DNA of 64,000 bases from Bacillus sp. RO3 (lineage in GTDB: Bacteria; Bacillota; Bacilli; Bacillales; Bacillaceae_B). Positions 5,233 to 14,246 of the stretch are shown here, piece after piece. The stretch is taken from contig NZ_JAAXCV010000012.1 in assembly GCF_012911895.1 (NCBI RefSeq), positions 1 to 64,000 on the forward strand, written 5' to 3'. The number at the start of each line of letters is the position of its first letter. Position 1 is the first letter of the stretch. Below the pieces are notes generated by a model that ran no database searches, was not told the DNA's origin, and saw only the letters and a list, made by a program, of their open reading frames with translations. The translations under genes and the position numbers were made by a program.

Positions 5233-8058
5233 TTACTCCAACACCAACAACGATTCCAAGTCCTGATCCGACAATTCCGTGACCCACTGATCACTGCGGA
5301 TGATTTCATCATTCAATGCCTGCTTTTTCGTCAGCATGGCATCGATTTTTTCTTCCAGAGTGCCTGAAGAAACCAGCTTATGAACGTGAACGAACCGCTT
5401 CTGACCGATTCGGTAGGCACGGTCGGTCGCCTGATTTTCAACGGCGGGGTTCCACCAGCGGTCGTAGTGGACGACGTGGTTGGCGGCGGTCAGGTTCAAA
5501 CCGGTCCCGCCTGCTTTCAGTGACAGGAGAAAGACGGGGAACTCGCCGTTTTGGAATTTTTCTACAAGTTCGTCCCTTTTCCCTTTCGCCATACTGCCGT
5601 TCAGGAATGGTACATCGACGTTGAATTCGTCTTTCATCACTTCCTGGATCATTTCTCCCATTGAAATATACTGCGTGAAGATCAGGCAGGCTTCGCCGGA
5701 CTCAAGGGCGGTTTCCACAATGTCCTTCAGCTTCTGCATTTTTTCAGAGCGGGACAAAATCGACTTTGGATCTGGCTCTTTTAAATACAGCGCAGGATGG
5801 TTACAGAGCTGCTTCAGCTGATTCAGCATTTGGAGGATCAGCCCTTTTCGTTCGAAGCCGCTCAATGTTTCCACTTTGGCAAGGGTATCTTTCACGAGCT
5901 GCTCATATAGGGCCGCCTGTTCAGCGGTTAAGTGACAGTATTCTTTCTGCTCGAGCTTTTCTGGCAGGTTCAGTTCCACTTCTGGATCTTTTTTCGTCCG
6001 ACGCAATAAGAACGGCTTGATCTTCGCCTGAAGCTCTTTGACTTTTTCCTCGGATTCATCCTTTTCAATAGGGGCGATATAGTTTTTCTGATACTGGGTG
6101 AACCCGCCCAGATACCCTTGGTTAAGGAAGTCGAAGATCGACCATAGCTCGGACAGCCGGTTTTCCATAGGGGTCCCGGTAAGAGCGATGTGGTGCTTTC
6201 CGTTCAGCTTCCTTATTGCACGGGATTGCTTCGTGTTGGCATTCTTGATGTTCTGCGCTTCATCGAGTGAGATGGATGTCCACTCGACTGCCGATAACTC
6301 GTCATAATCAATATGAGATAACCCATATGACGTGAGGACCACATCGACATCCTTGATCGCTAAAGCAAAATCCTCACCCTTCGCACGGACCGGACCATAA
6401 TGGAGGTGAACCTTTAAGTCCGGGGCAAACTTCTCCAACTCACGCTGCCAGTTTCCTAGAACGGAAGTAGGGGCGACAATCAGAGAAGGGGTCTCGGGCT
6501 TCTCGGTATCTTTAACATGCTGAAGATAGGTGATCAGCTGTACCGTTTTCCCAAGTCCCATATCATCTGCAAGACACGCACCGAAACCGAACTTCCGTAA
6601 AAAGAGCATCCAGCTCATCCCGAGCTGCTGATAGGGGCGGAGCTCACCGGCAAAGGCATCGGGCGTTTCCGTAAGAGGGATCGAGGAGACATTGGTCAAT
6701 TGGTGGATCATCTTTTTCATGGAACGGTTGAGCTCCAGCTGGATCCTGGCATATTGATAAGGGTCATGCTCGTCATCATCGGGCTCCATATCCGCTTCAT
6801 CAGAATCACGGGGAACGAGCTCCTGCTCCAGCATATCCTGGATCGAGATCCCTTCCTGTTTCGCCTTCGTCATCATCTGTTGAATCCGGCGAATCATGGC
6901 AGGGTCAAGCTTCATCCACTGACCCCGTATTTTCACAAGCCTGCGTTGATTATCCACAAGCTGATTGAAATCATCCTCCGACAGATTGACGCCGTTCATG
7001 GATAGCCGCCAGTCGAAATCGAGCATGGCATTCAATCCGACAAAGGAAGGCCGGTAGCTAGTGTCCGTGTTTTTAAGCTTGGCTTTCACCAGTACCTGGG
7101 CGTCCTTCATCGCTTCCCACCAGGAAGGAAGGAGGATTTCGATATCCAGGTCGATGAGCTTTTCACTCAGAACCGATAAGAAATCCCAGGCATCGTGCTC
7201 CCCGAGAGCGGTACGGAGTGATCCATCGACATCACGAAGGATCGGCATCATCCTCATCCAGCGTTCCTGTTCTTCGGAAACATCAGGAAGATGCTTCTTC
7301 CATGAAGGGGGAACCGTATCTTCTGCCAGGGAAATGACCCGGCTCGTTTTCTTCCTGTCCCGTAAGATCGTTTCCAGTTCCCATGATTCATCCTCATCAA
7401 GAGGTTCAGAGATTCGCAGGCCGATTGAAAATGGAAGCTCCTCATCCTCACCTGCAATCCACTCACTCCATCGTTTTTCATCGAAATACGCATCAAGTTC
7501 CTCGGACGTCAACGTACTCTCCTTCAACTTCTGGATCCGCTTCATCGCACTCGAACCGCCTGAAGCCATCGCCTCAGTCAACGCACCCTGAAACCAATTT
7601 TTCGTTAAGGTCTTGAGGGACGGACCTCCGTCTGGAAGCTCTTCCTCCCAGAATTCATCATTGAAGTTCGACCACACTTCATCAGGGATATGGAACTGCA
7701 ACCCTTTTTCCTGCCATTCCTGGAATCGTGGCAGCCACCTGCCCGTTTCCACTGCTTCATAGATGACAGGGGCAATCGCAATGCATGCCTGGCCGGTCTC
7801 GTCCCAGTCCCACTGGATCATGCTGCTGAAATGCTCACCGGCAAGGAGGGTGAGAAGCTGCCACTGGCTCACGGCAACTCCGTCCGCTGAAGTGTCGATG
7901 AGAGTCCCGTAGTAACTTTCTTCATGCCAAAGGAATAACTGACCCAACCATTCTTTCGGGGGGAGGAGTTCTCCTTCACCATTTTCAGCAGTGATGAAGA
8001 AACGGTCTTCATATTCTGTTGTGTTGATGTTGATTTTTACAGAAGACAGTTTAAGCAT
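5233..8058 (-). CDS. ywqA: SNF2/Rad54-family DNA translocase (YwqA-like)
   Basis: 941 residues. The C-terminal half is a full SF2 motor: Walker A DDMGLGKT near residue 500, SLDEAQNIKN (motif II, DEAQ variant) near 599, LTGTPMENR (motif III), GGTGLNLT and TDRAYRIGQ (motif VI) near 880. The N-terminal 450 residues match the SNF2-associated bacterial domain. These ATPases move along double-stranded DNA and remodel bound proteins; the cellular role of YwqA is not established. Its start overlaps the stop of the SWIM-domain gene by 8 bases, so the two are translationally coupled and probably work together. Confidence 0.9.
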   Translation of the reverse strand: MLKLSSVKININTTEYEDRFFITAENGEGELLPPKEWLGQLFLWHEESYYGTLIDTSADGVAVSQWQLLTLLAGEHFSSMIQWDWDETGQACIAIAPVIYEAVETGRWLPRFQEWQEKGLQFHIPDEVWSNFNDEFWEEELPDGGPSLKTLTKNWFQGALTEAMASGGSSAMKRIQKLKESTLTSEELDAYFDEKRWSEWIAGEDEELPFSIGLRISEPLDEDESWELETILRDRKKTSRVISLAEDTVPPSWKKHLPDVSEEQERWMRMMPILRDVDGSLRTALGEHDAWDFLSVLSEKLIDLDIEILLPSWWEAMKDAQVLVKAKLKNTDTSYRPSFVGLNAMLDFDWRLSMNGVNLSEDDFNQLVDNQRRLVKIRGQWMKLDPAMIRRIQQMMTKAKQEGISIQDMLEQELVPRDSDEADMEPDDDEHDPYQYARIQLELNRSMKKMIHQLTNVSSIPLTETPDAFAGELRPYQQLGMSWMLFLRKFGFGACLADDMGLGKTVQLITYLQHVKDTEKPETPSLIVAPTSVLGNWQRELEKFAPDLKVHLHYGPVRAKGEDFALAIKDVDVVLTSYGLSHIDYDELSAVEWTSISLDEAQNIKNANTKQSRAIRKLNGKHHIALTGTPMENRLSELWSIFDFLNQGYLGGFTQYQKNYIAPIEKDESEEKVKELQAKIKPFLLRRTKKDPEVELNLPEKLEQKEYCHLTAEQAALYEQLVKDTLAKVETLSGFERKGLILQMLNQLKQLCNHPALYLKEPDPKSILSRSEKMQKLKDIVETALESGEACLIFTQYISMGEMIQEVMKDEFNVDVPFLNGSMAKGKRDELVEKFQNGEFPVFLLSLKAGGTGLNLTAANHVVHYDRWWNPAVENQATDRAYRIGQKRFVHVHKLVSSGTLEEKIDAMLTKKQALNDEIIRSDQWVTELSDQDLESLLVLE
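7615..7628. repeat. Dispersed element GAGGGACGGACCTC inside the SNF2 gene
   Basis: Exact 14-bp copy lying within coding sequence, read on the coding strand as part of DGGPSLK. Confidence 0.7.
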
Positions 8059-9688
8059 CGATTAACTTACCCTTTCTGCACTCTTCTTGGAACGCGCGTA
8101 ATCGTTTGTACTTATCTAATATATAGGCAAGATACACATCCCATTTTTCGGTTTTCTTCGTTTTTTTATAGATCGTCCGGATCTTTTTGAGGTAGCGGAC
8201 AGCCTGCTTGTAGCTGTCTCGGTTCTTCTGGTCGATGGCTTCTGAGACGCCTGAATAATAGATGGGAAGGGCAAGCTCCGGTGCCTCCTTCGTTACATCC
8301 CTGAGGCCCATGCCTTCCATCTCCTGAATGCTGTAGCTCATATACTTCTGCAATTCCACCCATTCACGATAGGCCCGTGCATTGATCAGGTACTCATTGT
8401 AGGAGAAGAAGCTGTAAGGAAGCATGGAAAGGAGGAGCTCATTCACAAGGGAAGGGTCCTTTTCCATCAGCCAATCCATGGGCAGAATCCGCACGAACCA
8501 GCGGACAAACCGGGTTGCCTCATAGTAATCAAGGGATTCGATGTGATCAGGCATCCTCGACAGAATATGACGCACAAGGAAGAATCCCGCTTCATAACGC
8601 TTACCTACGAAAAATTTACGAAGCCAGAATTCACTGAAGGCGACTAATTCTGTACCTAGCCTGACCACCACTTCTTCCGCTTTTTCCAGATCCTCCAATA
8701 GTAAAGATTGATGGAGGATCGCAACGTTGTAAAAAGTCGAGTCGTTCTCTTTATGTGCCTCCAGGCGGTTCATTTCATCACGGCGCCAAGACTTCTGCTT
8801 GAATAGGTAATACCATAAGAAGCGGTACACCTCTGCTTTCATCATCGTACTATTCTCAGTTGAATCGCTCATATCAATGGTCTCTTTCTTTAAGAAGGCA
8901 ATGTACGGATCAAAGCTGAAAGGCATGGCATGAATCGAAAGCTTTTCCACCGCATCCTCCATTTCCCCTAACAGGAAATCATACATGCTGTACTGCTCAC
9001 GGCTCAGCTCGACATTTCTTTTCTGCAGATACAAATCAATATGAATCGACAGATAGAAGGTCGCAAACAGTTGATAAAGTGGCTTCCATTCCCGTTCGAA
9101 TGGAGCTTCTTTCATGAATCGTTTTGTCATATTTTGAACGAGGACATCCATTAAATAGGGCTGTCTTTCAAGTAACTCAAGGTCCTCCTGTTTGAGGAGC
9201 GAGTCGAAGAACTGCCACCATTCCTCCGGTGTGTTCCCCCGTGTTTTCCGTTCGTTCAATAGATCGCTTGCTTTCTTCAGGGCGCCGGTGCTGCCATGCT
9301 TTTTCAATAAATCATCCAGTGACCCGGATGGCTTCCCTTCTGAGCGGCTCCGCCATTTCTGGATCCATTCACTGACCCGGCCAACCTTGTTGTACAGCAT
9401 AAAAAAGGTTGCCATTTGATGCCGGCACCAACCATCTTGAGGGCACGAGCACTTGCTTAAAAGGGGAAATGAAAAATTCAGCTCAAGCGTGACAGGCGTC
9501 ACATCCTGCACCTCAGCCGTCACTTCATCATCCCTCACCTTTACGTTCGAAACCAGATTCTGTCGGAACAGGAGTAGGCCCTTTGAAACCACATTCCTGC
9601 CCGCGTCCTGGTTCGGGTCCAGCTCACCCTGTATCGACTGACTCATGGGAAGTAATTTATCCTTCAACTCCTGAATACGAATCGACAT
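8051..9688 (-). CDS. ywqB: SWIM zinc-finger protein (YwqB-like)
   Basis: 545 residues from ATG 9688, which has GGAGAGG about 7 bases upstream; an upstream in-frame start at 9841 would add 51 low-complexity residues without a ribosome site. Residues about 85-100 carry CSCPQDGWCRH, the CxCx(n)CxH zinc signature of SWIM domains, found next to bacterial SNF2 proteins and thought to bind DNA or partner proteins. The rest is helical with no recognised catalytic motif. The gene order SWIM-SNF2 with an overlap matches ywqB-ywqA. Confidence 0.87.
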   Translation of the reverse strand: MSIRIQELKDKLLPMSQSIQGELDPNQDAGRNVVSKGLLLFRQNLVSNVKVRDDEVTAEVQDVTPVTLELNFSFPLLSKCSCPQDGWCRHQMATFFMLYNKVGRVSEWIQKWRSRSEGKPSGSLDDLLKKHGSTGALKKASDLLNERKTRGNTPEEWWQFFDSLLKQEDLELLERQPYLMDVLVQNMTKRFMKEAPFEREWKPLYQLFATFYLSIHIDLYLQKRNVELSREQYSMYDFLLGEMEDAVEKLSIHAMPFSFDPYIAFLKKETIDMSDSTENSTMMKAEVYRFLWYYLFKQKSWRRDEMNRLEAHKENDSTFYNVAILHQSLLLEDLEKAEEVVVRLGTELVAFSEFWLRKFFVGKRYEAGFFLVRHILSRMPDHIESLDYYEATRFVRWFVRILPMDWLMEKDPSLVNELLLSMLPYSFFSYNEYLINARAYREWVELQKYMSYSIQEMEGMGLRDVTKEAPELALPIYYSGVSEAIDQKNRDSYKQAVRYLKKIRTIYKKTKKTEKWDVYLAYILDKYKRLRAFQEECRKGKLIDA

Positions 9689-10047
9689 CAACCAACCTCT
9701 CCAATCTATAAAATCGCATTCTTTTATTATAACGCATATAGAGGGGGAAAAGGAACATGGGACGGAGGAAGTGAAGGAAGAGGGGGAAGTTCGTGGTGGC
9801 GATGTGTGTCGAATGGTGGGGGGCCATGTTGGGCTGTGCATGGCTCCACATATAGAGACACCAAAGGTCGCCAGTCGATAGAATATGAGTCAAAGTCGAT
9901 AAAATAATCAGAAAGTTGATAGAATATGGTCCAAAGTCGATAAAATAAACCCAAAAGTTGATAAAAAATAAACCCAACTCGATAAAAAACCCGCTCAGCT
10001 CACATCCAACCATCACCAATCCATCAAAAATCTGCTCTTTTCCCTGG
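9689..10047. other. Intergenic region with degenerate tandem repeats
   Basis: Apart from the tandem repeat at 9871-9990 no gene is supported. Minus-strand open frames here translate the repeat into Phe/Ile/Asp-rich text and have no ribosome site. Confidence 0.6.
9871..9990. repeat. About six degenerate 20-23 bp tandem repeats
   Basis: Successive units contain AGTCGATAGAATA, AGTCGATAAAATA, AGTTGATAGAATA, AGTCGATAAAATA, AGTTGATAAAAAA and ACTCGATAAAAAA, spaced 19-23 bases. The conserved core is ARTYGATARAA. The function is unknown; it may be a replication-slippage product or a protein-binding array. Confidence 0.7.
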
Positions 10048-11661
10048 TCAATCCTCCACATGGACGTAAAACGTCTTCCCGTCAAACACATTTACACTGT
10101 TAAGCCTCACCATTTCACCATTTTTCCAGTAAAAGTCCTTGTTTTCTGGAAACCGGAGAGTCTCGTTCCCACGCTCAGCAACCATGACAGGATTATTGGA
10201 GGTCCGTCCCTCAATCTTGACCTCATAGCCCTTTGTACGATAATAATCTTTACCGTTCACATACCAGGAGGAAAACCGATCTGATTGTAAGGTGAAGCCC
10301 ATGTAGGAAGCAACCGTTTTGGGGATGTCCGTGTTCTCCATAAGCCCTTCAGGCTTACCGGGCCCATAGGCATATAGAAAGACATCCTCTCCCGTATGAC
10401 CATGGGTGGTGAAACCAAGGTTTGCCCGTTTCGCCAACAGCTTCACCATTCGGTCCTCAAGCCCACCTAGGCTTTTAGAGGCATCCTTCAGGGCACAATA
10501 TTCTTTCTTATTCAAACGATCCAGCCCATAGTTTGAAAGGACCTCCTTTAGATTAGAACGATCCTCTTTGAGTTCTGAAACAGCACCTTTTACTGTCAGC
10601 CTGGCTTTTTTCAAAGGCTCTACAAAGCTTTCTACGGGCTGCTGCTTATAATCCTCATTCGTTTCCTGATTCCCCATAGTCAATCCGCTGTTTCCGTGAT
10701 CGGTGACGGCAATCACCATCGTATTCCCGTCTTCGCGAGCGAATGTCAACGCTTCGCCGACTGCATCGTCAAAGCTTAGCACTTCACTGATCATCGCGAC
10801 TGGATCATTTTTATGAGCGGCCCAATCCACCTTGCTGCCCTCGACCATCAGGAAAAATCCTTTCCTCTTTTGAGACAATTTGTCGATGGCAACCGAGGTC
10901 ATTTCAGCCAGGGAAGGTTCATCTGGGTGCAGTGTTTTCCGGTCCATTTCGTAAGCAAGGTCCTCGTCGGCAAATGAACCCCATAATTTAGACGCTTGGC
11001 TTGTAAGAAGTCCGTCCCTCTTCAAGATCAGGTCGTAGCCCCGGGAGCGGATGACTTCAAGGAGGCTTTCTCCATCTTCACGGCTGATTTCTTTCGTCTT
11101 GAGCATGCCGTCATCGTTTTTCATAGAGCCTTTGGACTTCGGTTTCAGCCAGGCTGCCCCTCCACCTAATACGACATCCATTCCTTGATACACCTGCTGC
11201 TCACCGATATCCCCGAATTCATCGCGGTTTAACACATGAGATGTGAAAGCCGCCGGTGTCGCGTGCTGCACAGGAGAGGTGGAAACGATACCGGTGGCGT
11301 AGCCTGATTGTTTAGCGGCTTCAAGCACGTTCAGAAGCGGCCGTCCCTCGGGATGCATTCCGATATAATCTGCTTTGGTTTTCACGCCCGTGGCCATAGC
11401 CGACCCGGCAGCAGCGGAATCTGTGATCGCTGACTGGGCAGAATACGTACGAACACCTCCCACTAATATGTCATCTAGTTGAAGGTCCGTTCCTCGATAC
11501 CAGCGAGACAGGGTGAGGATGTCGGAGTTTGTGCCGTCCATGATCATGAGGATGACGTTTTTAGTGGGGGCTGGGGCGGCGAAGAGGCAGGAGGGTGGAA
11601 AGCTGAAAGCCATAAGGGCCATCAGGATGACGAGGACAGTGAGGCGTTTAAGGTTTTTCAT
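10048..11661 (-). CDS. phoA: Secreted alkaline phosphatase
   Basis: 537 residues with a signal peptide (about 1-28, ending in AA), so the enzyme is exported. Metal ligands and nucleophile are visible: MIMDGTN with Asp42, TDSAAAGSAMATG with catalytic Ser82, then VTDHGNSGL and TTHGHTGEDV for the second zinc site. It hydrolyses phosphate monoesters outside the cell, usually under phosphate starvation; no Pho box was identified. The C-terminal 90 residues (KDYYRTKGYEV to HVED) extend beyond the catalytic domain and may be a beta-rich accessory module. AAGGAGC precedes the ATG. Confidence 0.93.
   Translation of the reverse strand: MKNLKRLTVLVILMALMAFSFPPSCLFAAPAPTKNVILMIMDGTNSDILTLSRWYRGTDLQLDDILVGGVRTYSAQSAITDSAAAGSAMATGVKTKADYIGMHPEGRPLLNVLEAAKQSGYATGIVSTSPVQHATPAAFTSHVLNRDEFGDIGEQQVYQGMDVVLGGGAAWLKPKSKGSMKNDDGMLKTKEISREDGESLLEVIRSRGYDLILKRDGLLTSQASKLWGSFADEDLAYEMDRKTLHPDEPSLAEMTSVAIDKLSQKRKGFFLMVEGSKVDWAAHKNDPVAMISEVLSFDDAVGEALTFAREDGNTMVIAVTDHGNSGLTMGNQETNEDYKQQPVESFVEPLKKARLTVKGAVSELKEDRSNLKEVLSNYGLDRLNKKEYCALKDASKSLGGLEDRMVKLLAKRANLGFTTHGHTGEDVFLYAYGPGKPEGLMENTDIPKTVASYMGFTLQSDRFSSWYVNGKDYYRTKGYEVKIEGRTSNNPVMVAERGNETLRFPENKDFYWKNGEMVRLNSVNVFDGKTFYVHVED
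10199..10212. repeat. Dispersed element inside the alkaline phosphatase gene
   Basis: Exact GAGGTCCGTCCCTC, coding IEGRTS on the minus strand. A 13-base partial copy is at 11008-11020, and a one-mismatch copy at 11483-11495 encodes RGTDL. Confidence 0.7.
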
Positions 11662-11741
11662 GTTGAATAAGAGCTCCTTTTTTATCGTGATTACCCACTA
11701 GTATCTGTCGGGTGATAAGGAGTATGTATACAGGATTCATA

Positions 11742-11771
11742 AAAAAAGCATCTAAACCAATGGTTCAGATG
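11742..11771 (-). terminator. Terminator of the YknW/YknX-like operon
   Basis: On the minus strand GCATCTGAACC / GGTTTAGATGC with a 3-base loop followed by seven T. Confidence 0.85.
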
Positions 11772-11783
11772 CAGCTTTACCGA

Positions 11784-13025
11784 TTATTTTCGTTCCAATA
11801 GGCCAATTAACAGGTTTTCTAATACCGTCGGGCGGTCTACTTTCTTCAAGTTGCGGAGTGTGATTCTGCTCCAGTCGATTCCCGTTATGAATGGAGTCCC
11901 GTTGTTTAATGAAGGGATGTCCCCTGGGTACACGATGTAGTATTCTCCAGCCTTCACGCCTGATTTGATTTGCTGCTGGCCATTTACCTGGAGACCCGTT
12001 TCGACTTTGCGCTTCTCAACGGTCCCTTTTTCTGTAAGAATCCAGATGAAGGTGGAGGAGCCGTCCTTTTCAACTGCTGTCACGGGAACAACAAATGCAC
12101 CTTTTACTTCCTCTGTAATGATCGAGAGGAACACATGATGACCGGGAAGGAGCTTGTTTTCAGCCTCTTGAACTTTCACTTCCACCGGATAGGTGCTATC
12201 CATCTCTAGATGCGGATCGTTTTTTGGGAGATTAGCCACCCTGGTTACGATTCCATTTAGGCTCTTTTTCTCGATGTCCGATTGAATGACGGCATTCATG
12301 TTTTCTTCCACCGTTACAATTTCTTCTTCCGTAAGATCTGTCTTCACGATCGTGGATTGAGATGAAATCGTGATGAGCGGATTCTCAATTGAATGGGAAA
12401 GGTCCTTGATGGTTCCTTCCACACTGCTTTGAACCGTTAAAGTGGTCTCGTATGAATCGATATCGGAAATCTGCCTCTCCAGGTGATCGACTTGGGTCTC
12501 CAGACGATCGATTTCCAATTCTTTAGCGGCAATTTCTTTTTTTATGTCATATTCAGACTGGAGGGAACTTGCATCAATGGGAATCTCATTATCGTCGGTG
12601 GAGCGAATGGGTAAGGAAGACTCCAGGCTTTCCAGGTCATCAACGTTGTCTTCGATGCTGTCAATTTCATCTTCCAGTTGTTCCACTTCCGATTCAAGGA
12701 CATTTTTTTGCTGAATTTGATCTGTCACTTCATACTCATAAAGCGGTGTGCCGGAAGTGATCTGATCTCCTTCCTTAACGAGGAACTTCTTGAATGAGCC
12801 GAATTCGTCGTTGAAATAGAGGTAGCTTTCTTCTTCAGATGTGACGACACCCGGTTTCGGAAGTTCCTTTACGAGATCATCCTTACTGGTAATTTCCCAA
12901 TTGGCCACCCGTACTTCGCGGTCGACCTTGCTGTTCGCTTTTTCAATCAGGTATGCATTTGCACCGACAAACAATAGAGAGAGTGTCAGGGTGCTGTAAA
13001 GAATTCTTCTATTCAATATGTTCAC
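11784..13025 (-). CDS. Membrane-fusion (HlyD/YknX-like) efflux adaptor
   Basis: 413 residues. One N-terminal membrane segment (about 8-27) is followed by a lipoyl/barrel half, a long coiled-coil hairpin (about 105-200, very rich in Glu, Leu and Asp: LESEVEQLEDEIDSIEDNVD), then the second lipoyl half and a beta-barrel domain with LPGHHVFLSI and AFVVPVTAVEKDG. This is the architecture of periplasmic-type adaptors that in Firmicutes join ABC exporters such as YknXYZ. It follows the Yip1-like gene by 13 bases. No ATPase or permease follows, so its partner must be encoded elsewhere. Confidence 0.83.
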   Translation of the reverse strand: MNILNRRILYSTLTLSLLFVGANAYLIEKANSKVDREVRVANWEITSKDDLVKELPKPGVVTSEEESYLYFNDEFGSFKKFLVKEGDQITSGTPLYEYEVTDQIQQKNVLESEVEQLEDEIDSIEDNVDDLESLESSLPIRSTDDNEIPIDASSLQSEYDIKKEIAAKELEIDRLETQVDHLERQISDIDSYETTLTVQSSVEGTIKDLSHSIENPLITISSQSTIVKTDLTEEEIVTVEENMNAVIQSDIEKKSLNGIVTRVANLPKNDPHLEMDSTYPVEVKVQEAENKLLPGHHVFLSIITEEVKGAFVVPVTAVEKDGSSTFIWILTEKGTVEKRKVETGLQVNGQQQIKSGVKAGEYYIVYPGDIPSLNNGTPFITGIDWSRITLRNLKKVDRPTVLENLLIGLLERK

Positions 13026-13038
13026 AGCCTTTAGAAAG

Positions 13039-13704
13039 TTAAAGTAGGGTTGATAAATCTAAGAATGCCAATAGTGCGTTCAGAGACCAAAAGAGTAAAT
13101 TGGTCAATAGAACCACTAACCAGATGATCCAGTTCTTTTGACCGGTTAACCGTTTGATACCTTTATATTGGATGTAGAAAACCCAAATTTTAAAAAGAGA
13201 GAAGCTTCCCATTAAATAAATAATATATGATTTTGATGTGATATATTGGGTGATGACTCCCAATGAGAGTGGTGAAGAGTACCATTCTAGTGAAAAGAAT
13301 AGAGATAACGGTATATAGGTTAGTTTTTCTGCTAATAAAATTAATAGGACGATGCCTTGAGTGATAACCAGCTTACGGTATTCACCTTCGTCTGAAATGG
13401 TCCAAAAGATCAATGAAGAGAAAAATAGGACGATCGCTGCATAAATCAGTCCGGCAAGTAGCCTGCCTGAGAAGAATAAGAATTTCTCCAGTTCATAAGC
13501 GGTCGGTGAAAGTTCCGTCATTTCTCTAGAAAGAGGATCCATTCCGATTCCAAAAGCAGAAATGAGACCAAATACGATAATGGATAATAAATAGAGGTAA
13601 AAGTTGCGTTTTCTATATCCCTTTAGCACTTCCATCTCTTTCAGTTGATAAAAGAAGGTTGATGGCTGGGTGAAACCCCTGAATAACTTGACTTCTTTAT
13701 GCAT
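13039..13704 (-). CDS. Yip1-like (YknW-like) multi-pass membrane protein
   Basis: 221 residues from ATG 13704, which has GGAGG 10 bases upstream; an ATG 33 bases earlier lacks a ribosome site. About five hydrophobic segments are visible (for example LYLLSIIVFGLISAFGIG and KNWIIWLVVLLTNLLF). The size, topology and downstream HlyD-like partner resemble YknW, a Yip1-domain protein that assists the YknXYZ exporter and SdpC resistance in B. subtilis. The assignment is by layout rather than by a diagnostic motif. Confidence 0.55.
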   Translation of the reverse strand: MHKEVKLFRGFTQPSTFFYQLKEMEVLKGYRKRNFYLYLLSIIVFGLISAFGIGMDPLSREMTELSPTAYELEKFLFFSGRLLAGLIYAAIVLFFSSLIFWTISDEGEYRKLVITQGIVLLILLAEKLTYIPLSLFFSLEWYSSPLSLGVITQYITSKSYIIYLMGSFSLFKIWVFYIQYKGIKRLTGQKNWIIWLVVLLTNLLFWSLNALLAFLDLSTLL

Positions 13705-13801
13705 AAAATGTTGGCCTCCAGCTTGTGTAAATTCCATCTCTTATTCTATCGAAAATCATCGAACTTTTCCATATATTGTAGAACGAATTCTGAAATTAAA
13801 T

Positions 13802-13828
13802 AAAAAAAGCGTCCGATTGACGCTTTTT
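13802..13828 (-). terminator. Terminator of the riboswitch-controlled small membrane protein gene
   Basis: On the minus strand AAAAAGCGTC pairs with GACGCTTTTT around AATCG, with a T-tract. It overlaps the stop codon. Confidence 0.88.
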
Positions 13829-13958
13829 ACATCTGGTACGTTAGAAGTGTAGTACCCGCTATGAGGATGATCGTAAATAAAAATAATCCCGCATACAATA
13901 ATCTTTTTTTCTGTTTTTTTCTCTTATACATTTGTTCCGGAGTTAAAAACGACGACAA
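13827..13958 (-). CDS. 43-residue single-span membrane protein under c-di-GMP-type riboswitch
   Basis: Starts at TTG 13958, 8 bases after AGGAGG (minus strand of 13967-13972); TTG 13964 is too close to that site. The protein begins SSFLTPEQMYKRKKQKKRLL, a cytoplasmic basic stretch, followed by one membrane helix LLYAGLFLFTIILIAGTTLL and a four-residue tail, TYQM. It has its own promoter, riboswitch and terminator, so it is a genuine unit. The function is unknown; small membrane regulators of motility, secretion or a larger enzyme are possibilities. Confidence 0.72.
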   Translation of the reverse strand: MSSFLTPEQMYKRKKQKKRLLYAGLFLFTIILIAGTTLLTYQM

Positions 13959-13972
13959 GTACAATCCCTCCT

Positions 13973-14052
13973 GGTTTGGTAGCTGGCTGGCATGGTTAGC
14001 CCCTATAGCTTTGCGTCATCACCTTTCGATGATTTTGCCATTATTCATAACC
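13973..14052 (-). ncRNA. Second c-di-GMP-I (GEMM) type riboswitch
   Basis: Read on the minus strand: ATGGCAAAATCATCGAAAGG, TGATGACGCAAAGCTATAGG, GGCTAACC, then ATGCCAGCCAGCTACCA. The invariant GGCAAA, GNRA-capped P2 (ATCATC-GAAA-GGTGAT), GACGCAAAGCTATAGGG and CAGCCxGxTxCC segments are all present. GGTT (14049-14052) and AACC (13973-13976) can extend P1 right up to the AGGAGG of the downstream gene, suggesting translational control. A GEMM-Ib (c-AMP-GMP) specificity cannot be excluded by eye. Confidence 0.75.
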
Positions 14053-14060
14053 TTCCTTTT

Positions 14061-14090
14061 ATTCTATCGACAAATTACTACAAAGTGTAA
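14061..14090 (-). promoter_or_regulatory. SigA-like promoter for the second riboswitch
   Basis: On the minus strand TTACAC, an 18-base spacer and TAGAAT, placing the transcript start just before the aptamer. Confidence 0.5.
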
Positions 14091-14246
14091 TAGGTAATTC
14101 ATCCTTATTTAATGGAAATTTTTTATAAATACTCTACCGCTTCGTGTATATTTTTGGTATTATAACAAGTAATTGATGTTTGAACTCTAGTCTAATAGTG
14201 TATTAAAGTGATAGAAACTGTTATATATTGTAGGAGGTTGTCTTTT

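Noticed and set aside
9871-9990. Possible CRISPR array
   Set aside because: Units are contiguous and degenerate with no unique spacers of constant length, and no cas genes are present.
9657-10091. Minus-strand 144-codon frame rich in FINF/FIDF text
   Set aside because: It is a translation of the tandem DNA repeat and overlaps the phosphatase end and the SWIM gene start without a ribosome site.
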